DNA of 64,000 bases from Thioclava sp. GXIMD2076 (GTDB lineage Bacteria > Pseudomonadota > Alphaproteobacteria > Rhodobacterales > Rhodobacteraceae), in the NCBI RefSeq assembly GCF_037949795.1, contig NZ_CP149933.1:186001-250000 (forward strand), written 5' to 3'. Below are positions 1 through 7,989 of this stretch, in pieces. Each line of letters opens with the position of its first letter. The stretch's first letter is position 1. The position numbers were made by a program, and so were the translations under genes. Under the pieces are notes generated by a model that saw nothing but the letters and a program-made list of their open reading frames with translations, ran no database searches and was not told the origin of the DNA.

Positions 1-264
1 TTTCCATCGTGCAATTCCCTACATGATCTGGCGTTGACGCTCTCCACATATCCGTTCACTCAGGGCGATACAGGCCGATTTGGCGCGACCGCACCGTTCT
101 GGTTCCGTAGCCTGATAGCGGCAGGGTGGTCTGTTACGCGCCCAGCATCCGTCTGCTCGAGTTCCTTCCACCAGCGTTGTTTTTTAGATTACACGTCACC
201 ACGCTGATGCAGTCCCATAATGATATTTCGAAAAATCTATACAACGAAACCGGGCGCAAATATG
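1..264. other. Gene-free stretch at window edge
   Basis: No convincing coding region is visible in the first 264 bases. Short open frames exist on both strands, but they lack ribosome-binding sites, recognisable motifs and the strong third-position G/C bias of the real genes here. The stretch is visibly more A/T-rich than the genes that follow. It could be decayed sequence or the tail of an intergenic region; nothing recognisable as an insertion sequence was seen. Confidence 0.5.
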
Positions 265-298
265 AAAACGACCGCATAGAAATATATGCGGTCGTTTT
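265..298. terminator. Bidirectional rho-independent terminator
   Basis: A perfect 14-bp inverted repeat pairs 265-278 with 285-298 around a 6-base loop. It has an A4 tract on the left edge and a T4 tract on the right edge, so it can work on both strands. On the minus strand it lies about 95 bases beyond the rutA stop codon and would end that transcript. Confidence 0.8.
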
Positions 299-392
299 GG
301 TCCGGTCCGATTTCGGTCAATCGCCTGCGTGATGATATCCCGCCATGGCGAATACGACAGACCAATAGAGAAAATGTATTTATATCAGTGCT

Positions 393-1475
393 TTATTCAG
401 CAGCTTCCAGAACGTCCTGTCGGCATTCCATCAGCGGCTGGATCTTCTGGCCGAACATATCGAGCCCCTCGAGGAAATCATCGAAGGTCAGCATCAGCCC
501 TTTCACACCCGGCACCGAGGCCGCCTCGTCGAGCATCCGCGCACAGCTTTCATAGGAGCCCACGATCGTGCCCATATTGAAGTTCACCGCCCCCTCGGGG
601 AGGTTGATATGCGCGGCGGTCGAGTTCTCGCCGGCGAAGCTGTCCTTGGCGCCCTCGACGCCCATATAGGCCAGCGCCTCCATATCGGCGCCATCATGAT
701 AGAGCTTCCATTTGGCCATGGCCTTCTCGTCGGTCTCGTCCGAGATCACCATCATCAGGATATAGGCCCCGACATCGCGGCCGGTCTTCTCGGCGGCTTC
801 CAACAGGCGCTCGCAGGTGGGGGCAAAGGCTTTGGGCGTATTGATGCCAAGGCCGTTCACGAAGGAATAGTTGGTGTAGTTCGACGAGAACTCCATCCCG
901 CGCGGCGACTGGCCTGCGGCCACAATCTCTATCGGGGCCGAGGGGGCCGGCGACATCTTACAATCGTCCATGGTGAAATACTCGCCCTTGAAATCGGAGG
1001 AGCCGGTTTCCCACAGCTCTTTCAGGACCTTCACATATTCGGTCGCATAGTCATAGCGGTAGCCGAAATACTCGTTGCCCGGCCAGATCCCCATCTGGGT
1101 ATATTCCGACGGCGCCCAGCCGGTCACGATATTGATCCCGAACCGGCCCGGCGCGATGGAATCGACGGTGCTGGCCATGCGCGCCACGATCGCTGGCGGC
1201 AGGGTCAGGATGGCGGAGGAGGCGAAGAGCTTGATCTTGGTGGTCACGGCGGCAAGCCCCGCCATCAGCGTGAAGCTTTCCAGACCGTGATCCCAGAACT
1301 CGCTCTCGCCGCCGAACCCGCGCAGCTTGATCATCGACAGGGCAAAATCGAAGCCATAGCTTTCGGCCTTCTGCACGATCTGCTTGTTCAGCTCGAAGCT
1401 GGGCATGTATTGCGGCGAGGTCTTCGAGATGAGCCAGCCATTGTTGTTGATCGGGGTGAAGACGCCGATATCCAT
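393..1475 (-). CDS. rutA: RutA-type FMN-dependent pyrimidine monooxygenase
   Basis: Luciferase-like flavin monooxygenase of 360 residues, close in length and sequence to E. coli RutA. RutA uses FMNH2 and O2 to cleave the N3-C4 amide bond of uracil or thymine. Visible RutA signatures include GWLIS near residue 13, [39 protein letters not shown] and NIVTGW. The ATG at 1475 is chosen because it has an AGGAG ribosome-binding site and the protein then begins where RutA homology begins. No rutB, rutC, rutD, rutE or rutG lies nearby; rutF is 5 kb away on the other strand. A GntR gene lies upstream on the same strand, and an operator-like motif sits 24 bases before the start. The substrate may therefore be a related cyclic imide rather than uracil. 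Confidence 0.88.
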   Translation of the reverse strand: MDIGVFTPINNNGWLISKTSPQYMPSFELNKQIVQKAESYGFDFALSMIKLRGFGGESEFWDHGLESFTLMAGLAAVTTKIKLFASSAILTLPPAIVARMASTVDSIAPGRFGINIVTGWAPSEYTQMGIWPGNEYFGYRYDYATEYVKVLKELWETGSSDFKGEYFTMDDCKMSPAPSAPIEIVAAGQSPRGMEFSSNYTNYSFVNGLGINTPKAFAPTCERLLEAAEKTGRDVGAYILMMVISDETDEKAMAKWKLYHDGADMEALAYMGVEGAKDSFAGENSTAAHINLPEGAVNFNMGTIVGSYESCARMLDEAASVPGVKGLMLTFDDFLEGLDMFGQKIQPLMECRQDVLEAAE

Positions 1476-1498
1476 GGAAATTCTCCTGTTGGTATGAC

Positions 1499-1510
1499 TT
1501 TGTCCGTACC
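1499..1510 (-). promoter_or_regulatory. Candidate GntR operator upstream of rutA
   Basis: The 10-mer TTGTCCGTAC reads on the plus strand at 1500-1509, just ahead of the rutA start. The same 10-mer occurs in reverse orientation at 2406-2415, between gntR and the divergent small-subunit/amidase genes. An identical motif in front of both arms flanking a GntR gene suggests its binding site. This rests on sequence repetition only. Confidence 0.4.
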
Positions 1511-1627
1511 TTGGCAGGAGGAGGCGCTCTTGACTAAAGCATAATTTTGAGGGGCTCGGTTCAAAAAACTCAGCCACCCGGATAACAGGCCTGCGATGGA
1601 GCGCAGGCCGGCCCCCATGCGCCCCGT

Positions 1628-2365
1628 TCAGGTCGAGGACAGCGTCGAGGAATAGGAGAATTTCTCGGCCGGATAATATTGCACCGCATATTCCAGAAGC
1701 CTGCGCCCCGAGCCGTAATAGCGCCGCGTCATCTTCACGCAATAGCTGCCCGCCGGATAACCCAGATGGGTGGCGATCTCCTCGCTCATAGGCACCGCGC
1801 GGATATCCTGCCGGATCTCTTTTACACGGTCGCCACCCGCAGCCTCGATCAGGGTGAAAAGCGCGATATTGAGGCTGTCATGACCGTCGAGGACCGGTTT
1901 GTGGCTGGGCGAGATATAGGCCTCGTTATAGCACAGGACCGTCTCCTCGCCCTGATTATATCTTTTGCCTGCAATATGATAGAACCTCTTCCCCGAACGC
2001 ACCCCCATCTCGGTGGCTAAGGCTCCGCGCGCGGTGACCTCGGCGCGTTCGGAAATCTGCCAGATCGTTTCGCGCGCAAAGTCGAAGAGCTCGGCACGCG
2101 AGTTCGCAGAGAATCGTGCGCGCCAGTCGGAGGGCGGCTCCTCGACCCGGGTGCCCACGCCCTTGCGCGCCGATAGAAGCCCGCGCTGGCGTAGCTCGCC
2201 GATCGCCTGACGTACGGTCTGGCGCGACACCCCGAAACCTGCCGCCAGTTCGGTTTCTGTCGGCAGGAGCGAGCCCACCGGATAGGTGCCGGCGCTGATT
2301 TCGCCGTGCAGATGCCGTGCGAGCTGCTGATAGAGCGGTGCGGTTTCCTCGAATTTCAGCGCCAT
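1628..2365 (-). CDS. GntR/HutC-family transcriptional regulator
   Basis: 245-residue regulator. Residues about 8-75 form a GntR winged helix ([42 protein letters not shown]). The rest is a UTRA-type effector domain typical of the HutC subfamily, ending in the usual [12 protein letters not shown] strand. The ATG at 2365 follows a GGGGAAGAG ribosome-binding site. The gene lies between rutA, transcribed in the same direction, and a divergent amidase unit, so it probably controls both. UTRA domains commonly sense the substrate or an intermediate of the adjacent pathway, here presumably a heterocycle or amide. Confidence 0.85.
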   Translation of the reverse strand: MALKFEETAPLYQQLARHLHGEISAGTYPVGSLLPTETELAAGFGVSRQTVRQAIGELRQRGLLSARKGVGTRVEEPPSDWRARFSANSRAELFDFARETIWQISERAEVTARGALATEMGVRSGKRFYHIAGKRYNQGEETVLCYNEAYISPSHKPVLDGHDSLNIALFTLIEAAGGDRVKEIRQDIRAVPMSEEIATHLGYPAGSYCVKMTRRYYGSGRRLLEYAVQYYPAEKFSYSSTLSST

Positions 2366-2405
2366 CTCTTCCCCTTGACCCCGATGCCAAAAATAATCTT
2401 CATAA

Positions 2406-2415
2406 GTACGGACAA
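2406..2415 (+). promoter_or_regulatory. Candidate GntR operator between gntR and amidase unit
   Basis: GTACGGACAA here is the exact reverse complement of the 10-mer found before rutA at 1500-1509. It sits 41 bases upstream of the gntR start and 65 bases before the start of the divergent small gene, suitable for joint control of both. A one-mismatch relative, GTGCGGACA, occurs at 4384-4392 before the LysR gene. Confidence 0.4.
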
Positions 2416-2479
2416 TCGGCAGGGTCAATAGACCTGCCATCCTCTTCTGTCGGACCAGTGTCATATAAGCGGAGCTTTC

Positions 2480-2659
2480 ATGCCATCCCCAAATCTGCAA
2501 TTGATCGGCCGCCCAGCCTCGCCAGAGGAGCAGGCGCTTCAGGATATCGAGCGCGAAAGGCTCCGGCAGGGGGTTATGGACCACCCGCTGATCCGCCAGC
2601 AGCCCGAGGGTGCTCAGACCGCTCTGGTCGCGGTGGATCCGCAAGGGGGGGCGCTATGA
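2480..2659 (+). CDS. Short coupled ORF, possible small subunit of the following amidase
   Basis: A 59-residue open frame (begins MPSPNLQLIG, ends VAVDPQGGAL) starts at an ATG preceded by GGAG at 7 bases spacing. It ends in a TGA that overlaps the amidase ATG by 4 bases, the arrangement of translationally coupled subunits. It has a charged, probably helical middle (PEEQALQDIERERLRQ) and no signal or membrane segment. Small proteins of the AtzG/DUF4089 type sit in the same place before the partner amidase AtzE, and a second such pair occurs in this window at 14658-16309. Homology to AtzG is not evident from sequence alone, so the subunit role is inferred from gene arrangement. Confidence 0.6.
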   Translation: MPSPNLQLIGRPASPEEQALQDIERERLRQGVMDHPLIRQQPEGAQTALVAVDPQGGAL

Positions 2660-4008
2660 CCGCGCAGACAATCGCGCAGCAGATGGGCGCACGGCTCGAG
2701 GCCGGTGATGCGGAAGCGGTTACCCGAGCCGCCCTGAAACTCGCGCAGACCGAAGACACAATCTTCGTGCGCACCGAGCCCGAGGCCGCCCTCGCGCAGG
2801 CGCGGACTTGTGATGTGCTCGCGGCAAGGGGGCAGGCCATGGGGCCGCTGCATGGTGTGACGCTGGCGCATAAGGATATGTTCGACCGTGCGGGGCAGGT
2901 GACAGGCTTTGGCGCCCATCCCGATGCGGCGCGTGCGGCGACAGGCACTTCGACCGTTCTGGCGCGGCTCGATGCGGCGGGCCAAGTCGATCTGGGACGG
3001 CTCACGATGTCGGAATTCGCCATGTCGCCCACGGGGCAGAACGCTCATTGGGGTGTGGCGCGCAACCCGCGTATTCCGGGGGCCGTGCCGGGCGGCTCGT
3101 CCTCGGGGTCGGGAGCGGCGATTGCCGCGGGCCTCGTGCGCGCGGCTTTGGGCTCCGATACGGGCGGCTCGATCCGTCTGCCTGCGGCTTGTTGCGGGGT
3201 GGTGGGCTTCAAACCCACCAAGGGCCGCGTGCCGGTGACCGGGGTGATGCCGCTCAGCTATACGCTCGATTGCGTGGGACCACTGGCCGCAAGTGTCGCC
3301 GAGGCGCGTCTTGTGCTGTCAATCATTTCGGGCGCCGACGGGATCGATCCGGTCTGCGCGGACCGGCCCGCGCCCCGCGCCTATGCCCGCAGCCCGCAAA
3401 AGCTGCGGATCGGGTTTGATGCCAGTGCCTATACGGCGGGGATCGCACCAGAGATGGCCGAGGGCTTGCGCCGGTTGAAAGCGCTCCTGCAGGATCTTGG
3501 GCATGGGATCGTGGACCTCGATCTCTCACTCCTTGATACGCTGGGGGAGGCGTCCAATGTGATTGCGATGTCGGAGGCAGCCGCCGTCCATGCCGACCGT
3601 CTGGCCGTCGCCGCGGAGCGCTACGGCCCGCAAGTCCGCTCGCGGCTTCTGCAGGCCGAGGCGATGCCGGGCTATGCCTATGTCCGGGCGATGCAGATCC
3701 GGCTGAAGGCGCAGCAGCAGGTGAACCAAGAGGTATTCGGTAAGGTTGATCTGTTCATTCTGCCGACACTTATCGGCCTGCCGCCCATGGCCGATGCGGT
3801 CAATATCAGCGCCGATCCGAAAATGGCCTCGCTGATCGGGTCTATGGGAAAATACACCCGCCCGCTCAATCTTCTGGGGCTGCCCGCGCTCAGCCTGCCG
3901 GGCCATGAGGCCGAGGGCCTCCCTTATTCGGTGCAGATCGTAGGACCTGCATGGTCCGAGGATCTGATCGCCGATCTTGGTCAGCAGGTAGAAACAGTGC
4001 GCGCATAA
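2656..4008 (+). CDS. Amidase-signature (AS) family hydrolase
   Basis: 450-residue amidase with the complete AS catalytic triad: Lys73 in LAHKDMFD, the cis-Ser in GGSSSGSG (residues 146-153) and the nucleophile Ser172 in DTGGSIRLP. The family hydrolyses linear amides, ureido acids and carboxybiurets (GatA, AtzE, AtzF and others). The ATG at 2656 is chosen because it overlaps the stop of the preceding small gene and a GGGGGG run lies just upstream. The open frame itself continues further upstream without a credible start. It is divergent from gntR, shares the candidate operator, and is closed by a terminator at 4023-4060. It could replace RutB by hydrolysing the ureido product of RutA, but that is inference. 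Confidence 0.85.
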   Translation: MTAQTIAQQMGARLEAGDAEAVTRAALKLAQTEDTIFVRTEPEAALAQARTCDVLAARGQAMGPLHGVTLAHKDMFDRAGQVTGFGAHPDAARAATGTSTVLARLDAAGQVDLGRLTMSEFAMSPTGQNAHWGVARNPRIPGAVPGGSSSGSGAAIAAGLVRAALGSDTGGSIRLPAACCGVVGFKPTKGRVPVTGVMPLSYTLDCVGPLAASVAEARLVLSIISGADGIDPVCADRPAPRAYARSPQKLRIGFDASAYTAGIAPEMAEGLRRLKALLQDLGHGIVDLDLSLLDTLGEASNVIAMSEAAAVHADRLAVAAERYGPQVRSRLLQAEAMPGYAYVRAMQIRLKAQQQVNQEVFGKVDLFILPTLIGLPPMADAVNISADPKMASLIGSMGKYTRPLNLLGLPALSLPGHEAEGLPYSVQIVGPAWSEDLIADLGQQVETVRA

Positions 4009-4022
4009 TACAGAGTGTCTTT

Positions 4023-4060
4023 GATGGCCCCGCAGACCGTCTCTCGCGGGGCCATCGTAT
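4023..4060 (+). terminator. Terminator after amidase gene
   Basis: An 11-bp perfect stem (4023-4033 with 4046-4056) with a 12-base loop is followed by GTATTTT. It lies 15 bases after the amidase stop codon, so transcription of the small-gene/amidase unit probably ends here. Confidence 0.7.
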
Positions 4061-4351
4061 TTTGCTCCTGCTGATCTCTGGTCATGGACCCTTCCGTCCA
4101 TCGATGCGAGAACTTCTATGCGGCGCGCGGGGAGCGGAGACTAGGAAGAGTGTCGCCGTGAGTGTCGGGTTTGACCGGAAAAAGCGATGTAGCGGCGCTT
4201 TAAGGCCTCGGGTTCAAGAGTGCCGATATCACCCGATGCAACAGACCCCCGAAACATGCTGCGGCCGATGGAAACCGCGTGTAGGCAAAGCTGACTCTGC
4301 CCTGAATTGAGCCGCTACACCTGAAAAACTGCGTAATTACGCGGCCAACTA
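4061..4351. other. Intergenic DNA without recognisable gene
   Basis: About 290 bases between the amidase terminator and the operator-like palindromes before the LysR gene. Open frames crossing it lack ribosome-binding sites and family motifs. Nothing else was recognised here. Confidence 0.5.
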
Positions 4352-4369
4352 TATTTTGTCGACAATATA
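4352..4369. promoter_or_regulatory. 18-bp palindrome, candidate operator
   Basis: TATTTTGTCGACAATATA is a palindrome with one mismatched pair around the perfect core TTGTCGACAA. It lies in an A/T-rich promoter region 82 bases before the LysR start. Its TTGTC half-site resembles the one in the candidate GntR operators at 1500 and 2406. The protein that binds it is unknown. Confidence 0.4.
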
Positions 4370-4382
4370 CGGTTGTTCTTAT

Positions 4383-4400
4383 TGTGCGGACATATGCACA
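4383..4400. promoter_or_regulatory. Inverted repeat TGTGC-N8-GCACA, candidate LysR box
   Basis: TGTGC and GCACA are separated by 8 bases, 51 bases before the lysR start. The T-rich/A-rich dyad spacing fits a LysR-type autoregulatory site. The internal GTGCGGACA also resembles the 10-mer operator motif near gntR. Confidence 0.35.
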
Positions 4401-4451
4401 GATATTTGATGGGAAAAGATTTGAAACCGATGCTCATTAAAGGATCCGATC

Positions 4452-5375
4452 ATGCGCAAAAGAGTTCCACTCAATGCGATCCGTGCCTTCGAAGCCGTTG
4501 CGCGTCATGCATCGGTGGCTAAGGCGGCCGAGGAACTTTGCGTAACCCCCACTGCGGTCAGTCACCAGATCAAGCTGCTGGAGGATTTCCTACAGACCGA
4601 ACTGTTCTTGCGCAGAAATAGCCGGATCTATCTCACGAGCGAGTCGAGCGCGACATTGTCCAAGATCTCGCAGGCGCTGGATCTGATCGACGATTCCGTG
4701 CGCACCCTCGGGGGAACGCAGGAAAACCTCCATGCGCGGTTGACAGTGGGGGCCTCGACCTCGTTTGCCTCCTTCTGGCTGATGCCACGATTGCGCAAGT
4801 TCATTGAAAGTGTTCCCGAGGTCGATTTGTGCCTTCATACCTTCATCAGCCGCAAGGAAGCCGAGACGCAGGACTCGGACCTGCGGATCTGCAACTGGCA
4901 GAGCCATCTCGACTGGAAGATCGAGCCGCTGATGGAAGAAGAGAACCTGCCTGTCTGCACGCCCGAATTGGCGCGCCGCTATGGCAATGATCCGGCAAAG
5001 CTTCTGGCCAATGCACCGCTGATCCATGTGGACCGCTCGCATCTGGGGTATGAGGGGAACTATCCCGACTGGTCGCGCTATCTCGAGGAATACGGCATCC
5101 AGCGACCCGATGTGATGAATGGCCCCCGCTTCAATCAGGCAGGCACCGCGATCGAGGCGGCCCGCGCGGGTGTGGGATTGTTGCTGGGCCGCTCGCTTCT
5201 GGTCGAGCAGTTCATCGATAATGGCGAGCTGGTCATGGCGGCGGAATGCTATCCCGAGCGCAGTCCCTATTATCTGCTCTCCTCGTGGAAGACCACGCAG
5301 AACGACGCCATGCGCCAGTTTCGCGACTGGATCGTCGAGGCGGTGTCCAGCAGCCGGATGGTGCATGCGCTCTGA
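4452..5375 (+). CDS. LysR-family transcriptional regulator (GcvA-like)
   Basis: 307 residues. An N-terminal LysR helix-turn-helix covers residues about 5-64 (PLNAIRAFEAVARHASVAKA, then CVTPTAVSHQIKLLE), followed by a periplasmic-binding-protein-like effector domain. The opening PLNAIRAFEAVARH is typical of the GcvA subgroup. An AAAGGA ribosome-binding site precedes the ATG. It is transcribed in the same direction as the next amidase, rutF, ribB-like and racemase-like genes, starting 122 bases before that set, and probably regulates it. Two palindromes in its own upstream region could serve autoregulation. Confidence 0.87.
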   Translation: MRKRVPLNAIRAFEAVARHASVAKAAEELCVTPTAVSHQIKLLEDFLQTELFLRRNSRIYLTSESSATLSKISQALDLIDDSVRTLGGTQENLHARLTVGASTSFASFWLMPRLRKFIESVPEVDLCLHTFISRKEAETQDSDLRICNWQSHLDWKIEPLMEEENLPVCTPELARRYGNDPAKLLANAPLIHVDRSHLGYEGNYPDWSRYLEEYGIQRPDVMNGPRFNQAGTAIEAARAGVGLLLGRSLLVEQFIDNGELVMAAECYPERSPYYLLSSWKTTQNDAMRQFRDWIVEAVSSSRMVHAL

Positions 5376-5497
5376 TCACCCAGATCAAGGGAGAGGGACG
5401 TGTTGAAGAATATTTCAGGCCAGCGCTGACAAATGGTCGTTCCCGCATACCGTGCCCGACGTGGTTCACTGGCTCCACGCTTTGGAGGAAATGTCCC

Positions 5498-6787
5498 ATG
5501 TCCCGAGACCCGTTGAGCCTGATGACCGTAACCGAAGATGTGGCAAGCGGATCGCGTCTGATCCGCGATATCGCCGAGGATTGTCTTGATCTGATCTCGC
5601 TGGGCGAGCCGCGGATCGGGGCATTCTCACATCTGTCACCCGCCGATATCCGGCGCGAGGCGGACCGGCTGGATGGCGCGCCCAAAGGTCCGTTGAGCGG
5701 CCTGACGGTCGCTGTGAAGGATGTGATTGCCACGAAGGATATGCCCACGGGCTTTGCCAATGCCCGCTACGAAGGAGTGCGGACGGGGTGGGATGCGCCT
5801 TGCGTCGATGTGCTCCGGCAGGCGGGCGCGCTGATTCTCGGCAAGACGGTCACCACCGAATTCGCCGCCACCGCCCGCGGCGGCAAGACCCGTGATCCGC
5901 GCGATCCCGCGCGTTCTCCGGGTGGCTCGTCCTCGGGGTCGGCCGCGGCGGTTGCGGCAGGGTTCTGTTCGGTGGCCATCGGCACACAGACCGGCGGCTC
6001 GACCATCCGGCCCGCCTCCTATTGCGGGGTCTGGGGCTGGAAGCCCTCGTGGCATGCCATCTCTCGCGAGGGGCTGAAGCAGTTCTCGGTCACGCTCGAC
6101 ACGGTCGGTTTCTACGCCCGCCATGCCGAGGATCTGGAGGCGCTGGCCGAGGTTTACCGCCTCGACCCCGCACCGCCCGTCTCCAGCCTCAGCGGACTAC
6201 GGATCGGCCTGTGCAGGACACCCGTCTGGGACAGGGTCGACGCGCCCATGCGCGAGGCATTGGACGAGGCGGCCAAGCGGTTACGGCTGGAAGGGGCGGA
6301 GGTGATCTCCTTCGAGCTGCCGCGCAGTTTCGACACGCTTCCCGCGACCCATGGCAAGATTCTCGCGCGCGAGGGTAGCACGTCTTTCCTCAACGAGGCG
6401 ATGGCGCAGGGCGAGGCGCTGCACGAGCAGTTCCGCACGATGGTCGCGACCCGTGGCGGGCTGACTGCCGCCGAGCTGCGCCGCGCCTATACCGAGGCCG
6501 ATACCGCCCGCGCCGTCTTTGACGAGATCATGGACGGGTTCGATGCGGTCATCGCCCCCTCCGCCACCGGCGAGCCGCCCCTCGGGCAGGCGCATACCGG
6601 TGATGCCATCATGAATTCCTTCTGGACGCTCCTGCATGTGCCGGTCGTGTCGGTGCCCGGTCTGCAATCTCCCGCCGGCCTGCCACTTGGCATCTCCTTC
6701 ATCGGCCAGCGCTATACCGACCGCCGTCTGCTGAACATCGCCAGACTGGCGACCGAAGTGTTCCAGGCCGATCTCGCCTTTTCCTAA
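5498..6787 (+). CDS. Amidase-signature family hydrolase, second copy
   Basis: 429-residue AS amidase with Lys74 (VAVKDVI), GGSSSGSA (residues 142-149) and nucleophile Ser168 in TQTGGSTIRP. It keeps an unusual WGWKPSW where most relatives have G-KPT-G, so its substrate pocket probably differs from the other two amidases in this locus. A TTTGGAGG ribosome-binding site at 5481-5488 supports the ATG at 5498. It has no tiny upstream partner gene, unlike the other two. It precedes rutF by 35 bases and is probably co-transcribed with it. Confidence 0.85.
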   Translation: MSRDPLSLMTVTEDVASGSRLIRDIAEDCLDLISLGEPRIGAFSHLSPADIRREADRLDGAPKGPLSGLTVAVKDVIATKDMPTGFANARYEGVRTGWDAPCVDVLRQAGALILGKTVTTEFAATARGGKTRDPRDPARSPGGSSSGSAAAVAAGFCSVAIGTQTGGSTIRPASYCGVWGWKPSWHAISREGLKQFSVTLDTVGFYARHAEDLEALAEVYRLDPAPPVSSLSGLRIGLCRTPVWDRVDAPMREALDEAAKRLRLEGAEVISFELPRSFDTLPATHGKILAREGSTSFLNEAMAQGEALHEQFRTMVATRGGLTAAELRRAYTEADTARAVFDEIMDGFDAVIAPSATGEPPLGQAHTGDAIMNSFWTLLHVPVVSVPGLQSPAGLPLGISFIGQRYTDRRLLNIARLATEVFQADLAFS

Positions 6788-6822
6788 ACCCCTCCCGAAG
6801 ACATAAGACAGAAAGAACCGTA

Positions 6823-7356
6823 ATGTCCGATTTGGCCGATAGTCCAGCCGCAACCGACCTGCCGATCATCGAGCTGGCCGACAAGCAATCCTTCCGTGAC
6901 GGGATGTCCTGCCTTGTGGGGGCGGTCAATATCGTCACCACCGATGGTCCCGGAGGGCGCGCAGGCTTCACCGCGACCGCCGTCTGTTCGGTGACCGACG
7001 AGCCGCCGACGCTTCTGGTCTGCGTGAACCGCTCCAGCTCGGCCGCCCCCGCCTTCCTGCAAAACGACAGTATCTGCGTCAACACGGTCGGCCCGAAACA
7101 TGCCGAGATCGCCATGCTCTTCGGCGGCAAGACCCCGATGCAGGAGCGCTTTGCCGATGTGGCATGGCGCAAGAGTGCCAGGACCGGCGCGCCGGTCCTC
7201 GACGAGACAGTCGCGACCTTCGATTGCAAGGTCTCCGCCCGGCAGGTGGTGGGCACCCATGAGGTGATCTTCTGTCAGGTCGTCGAGGCGCGCTCGGATG
7301 CAACCTCTCCCGCTTCCGCCTATTTCGGGCGCAAATTCCACGAGTTGAGCGCATGA
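6823..7356 (+). CDS. rutF: RutF-type FMN reductase
   Basis: 177-residue flavin reductase of the split-barrel family, very close to E. coli RutF. Matching blocks include FRDGMSC, GAVNIVTTDGPGGRAGFTA, AVCSVTDEPPTLLVCVNR, CVNT, LFGGKTPM, RFADV and VGTHEVIFC. RutF supplies reduced FMN from NADH to RutA, so this is the expected partner of the monooxygenase at 393-1475, although the two lie on opposite strands about 5 kb apart. It overlaps the next gene by 4 bases (ATGA). An N-terminal extension of about 15 residues compared with E. coli is present. Confidence 0.88.
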   Translation: MSDLADSPAATDLPIIELADKQSFRDGMSCLVGAVNIVTTDGPGGRAGFTATAVCSVTDEPPTLLVCVNRSSSAAPAFLQNDSICVNTVGPKHAEIAMLFGGKTPMQERFADVAWRKSARTGAPVLDETVATFDCKVSARQVVGTHEVIFCQVVEARSDATSPASAYFGRKFHELSA

Positions 7357-7928
7357 TTATCACCGCACCTCCCGCCCCTGCAGGGCTCGCTGCCACTCGT
7401 GCATTGGCCGCCTCGCGCCCCGTGATCGTCACCGGCTGTCAGGGCGGGGCCTTCGTGCTGATTGCCGCGCATGACGCCGATGCAAACTGGATCAACATCA
7501 TGGCCCGCGATGCGCGTGGCCTTGTGGGTATGGTGATGCCGCTCGGGCATGCGCAGGGTCTGGGGCTGGAGCTGCAGCCCCAACGCGGGGGCCGCAACGC
7601 GCCGCTCTATACCCAGTCGATCGAGGCGACTATCGGGATCTCCACGGGCATCTCGGCCAAGGACCGTGCCTGCACGATTGCGGCGGCCACAACCGGCGCG
7701 CCCGATGCGGTGGTCAGCCCGGGCCATGTCTTCCCGCAGGTGCCCAATGGCTGCGCGGACGGGCAGGCCGATATCGCGCTCCGTCTTCTGGGTGATGCGG
7801 GGCTCGCGCACTTGGGCGTGATCTGCACGATCCTCGATAGTAAGGGGCGCGATGCTGGGCCCGAGACCGTAGCCGCGCTGGCTGCGGATCTCGACGCCGA
7901 GATTATTGCTGCAAGCGACCTCATGTGA
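7353..7928 (+). CDS. RibB (DHBP synthase)-like protein lacking the acidic loop
   Basis: 191 residues with the fold signature of 3,4-dihydroxy-2-butanone-4-phosphate synthase: ARDARGLVGMVMP, IEATIGISTGISAKDRACTI, SPGHVFPQ and LGVICTI align with the RibB core. The acidic metal-binding loop that reads DDEDRENEGD in true RibB is replaced by a stretch with no matching acidic cluster (GCQGGAFVLIAAHDADAN). The GGHTEA motif is also not conserved. It is therefore unlikely to make riboflavin precursors. It is coupled to rutF by a 4-base overlap, which ties it to the flavin-dependent ring-opening pathway. Its function is unknown; action on a ring-opened intermediate is possible. Confidence 0.7.
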   Translation: MIITAPPAPAGLAATRALAASRPVIVTGCQGGAFVLIAAHDADANWINIMARDARGLVGMVMPLGHAQGLGLELQPQRGGRNAPLYTQSIEATIGISTGISAKDRACTIAAATTGAPDAVVSPGHVFPQVPNGCADGQADIALRLLGDAGLAHLGVICTILDSKGRDAGPETVAALAADLDAEIIAASDLM

Positions 7929-7989
7929 TCTGGCATGCGGGGTTTCGGGCGGCTAGGCTGCTGGCCGAAACCCCTTCCGGAGCGCCCTC

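Noticed and set aside
126..332. 68-codon open frame near the left edge
   Set aside because: No ribosome-binding site, no recognisable motif, and it crosses the left arm of the terminator at 265-298.
1..392. Possible transposase remnant at the left edge
   Set aside because: All six frames were read; none showed a recognisable transposase motif, and no terminal inverted repeats or target duplication were seen.
4023..4056. Amidase terminator stem considered as an operator palindrome
   Set aside because: Its GC-rich 11-bp stem, position just after a stop codon and following T-rich bases fit a terminator better.
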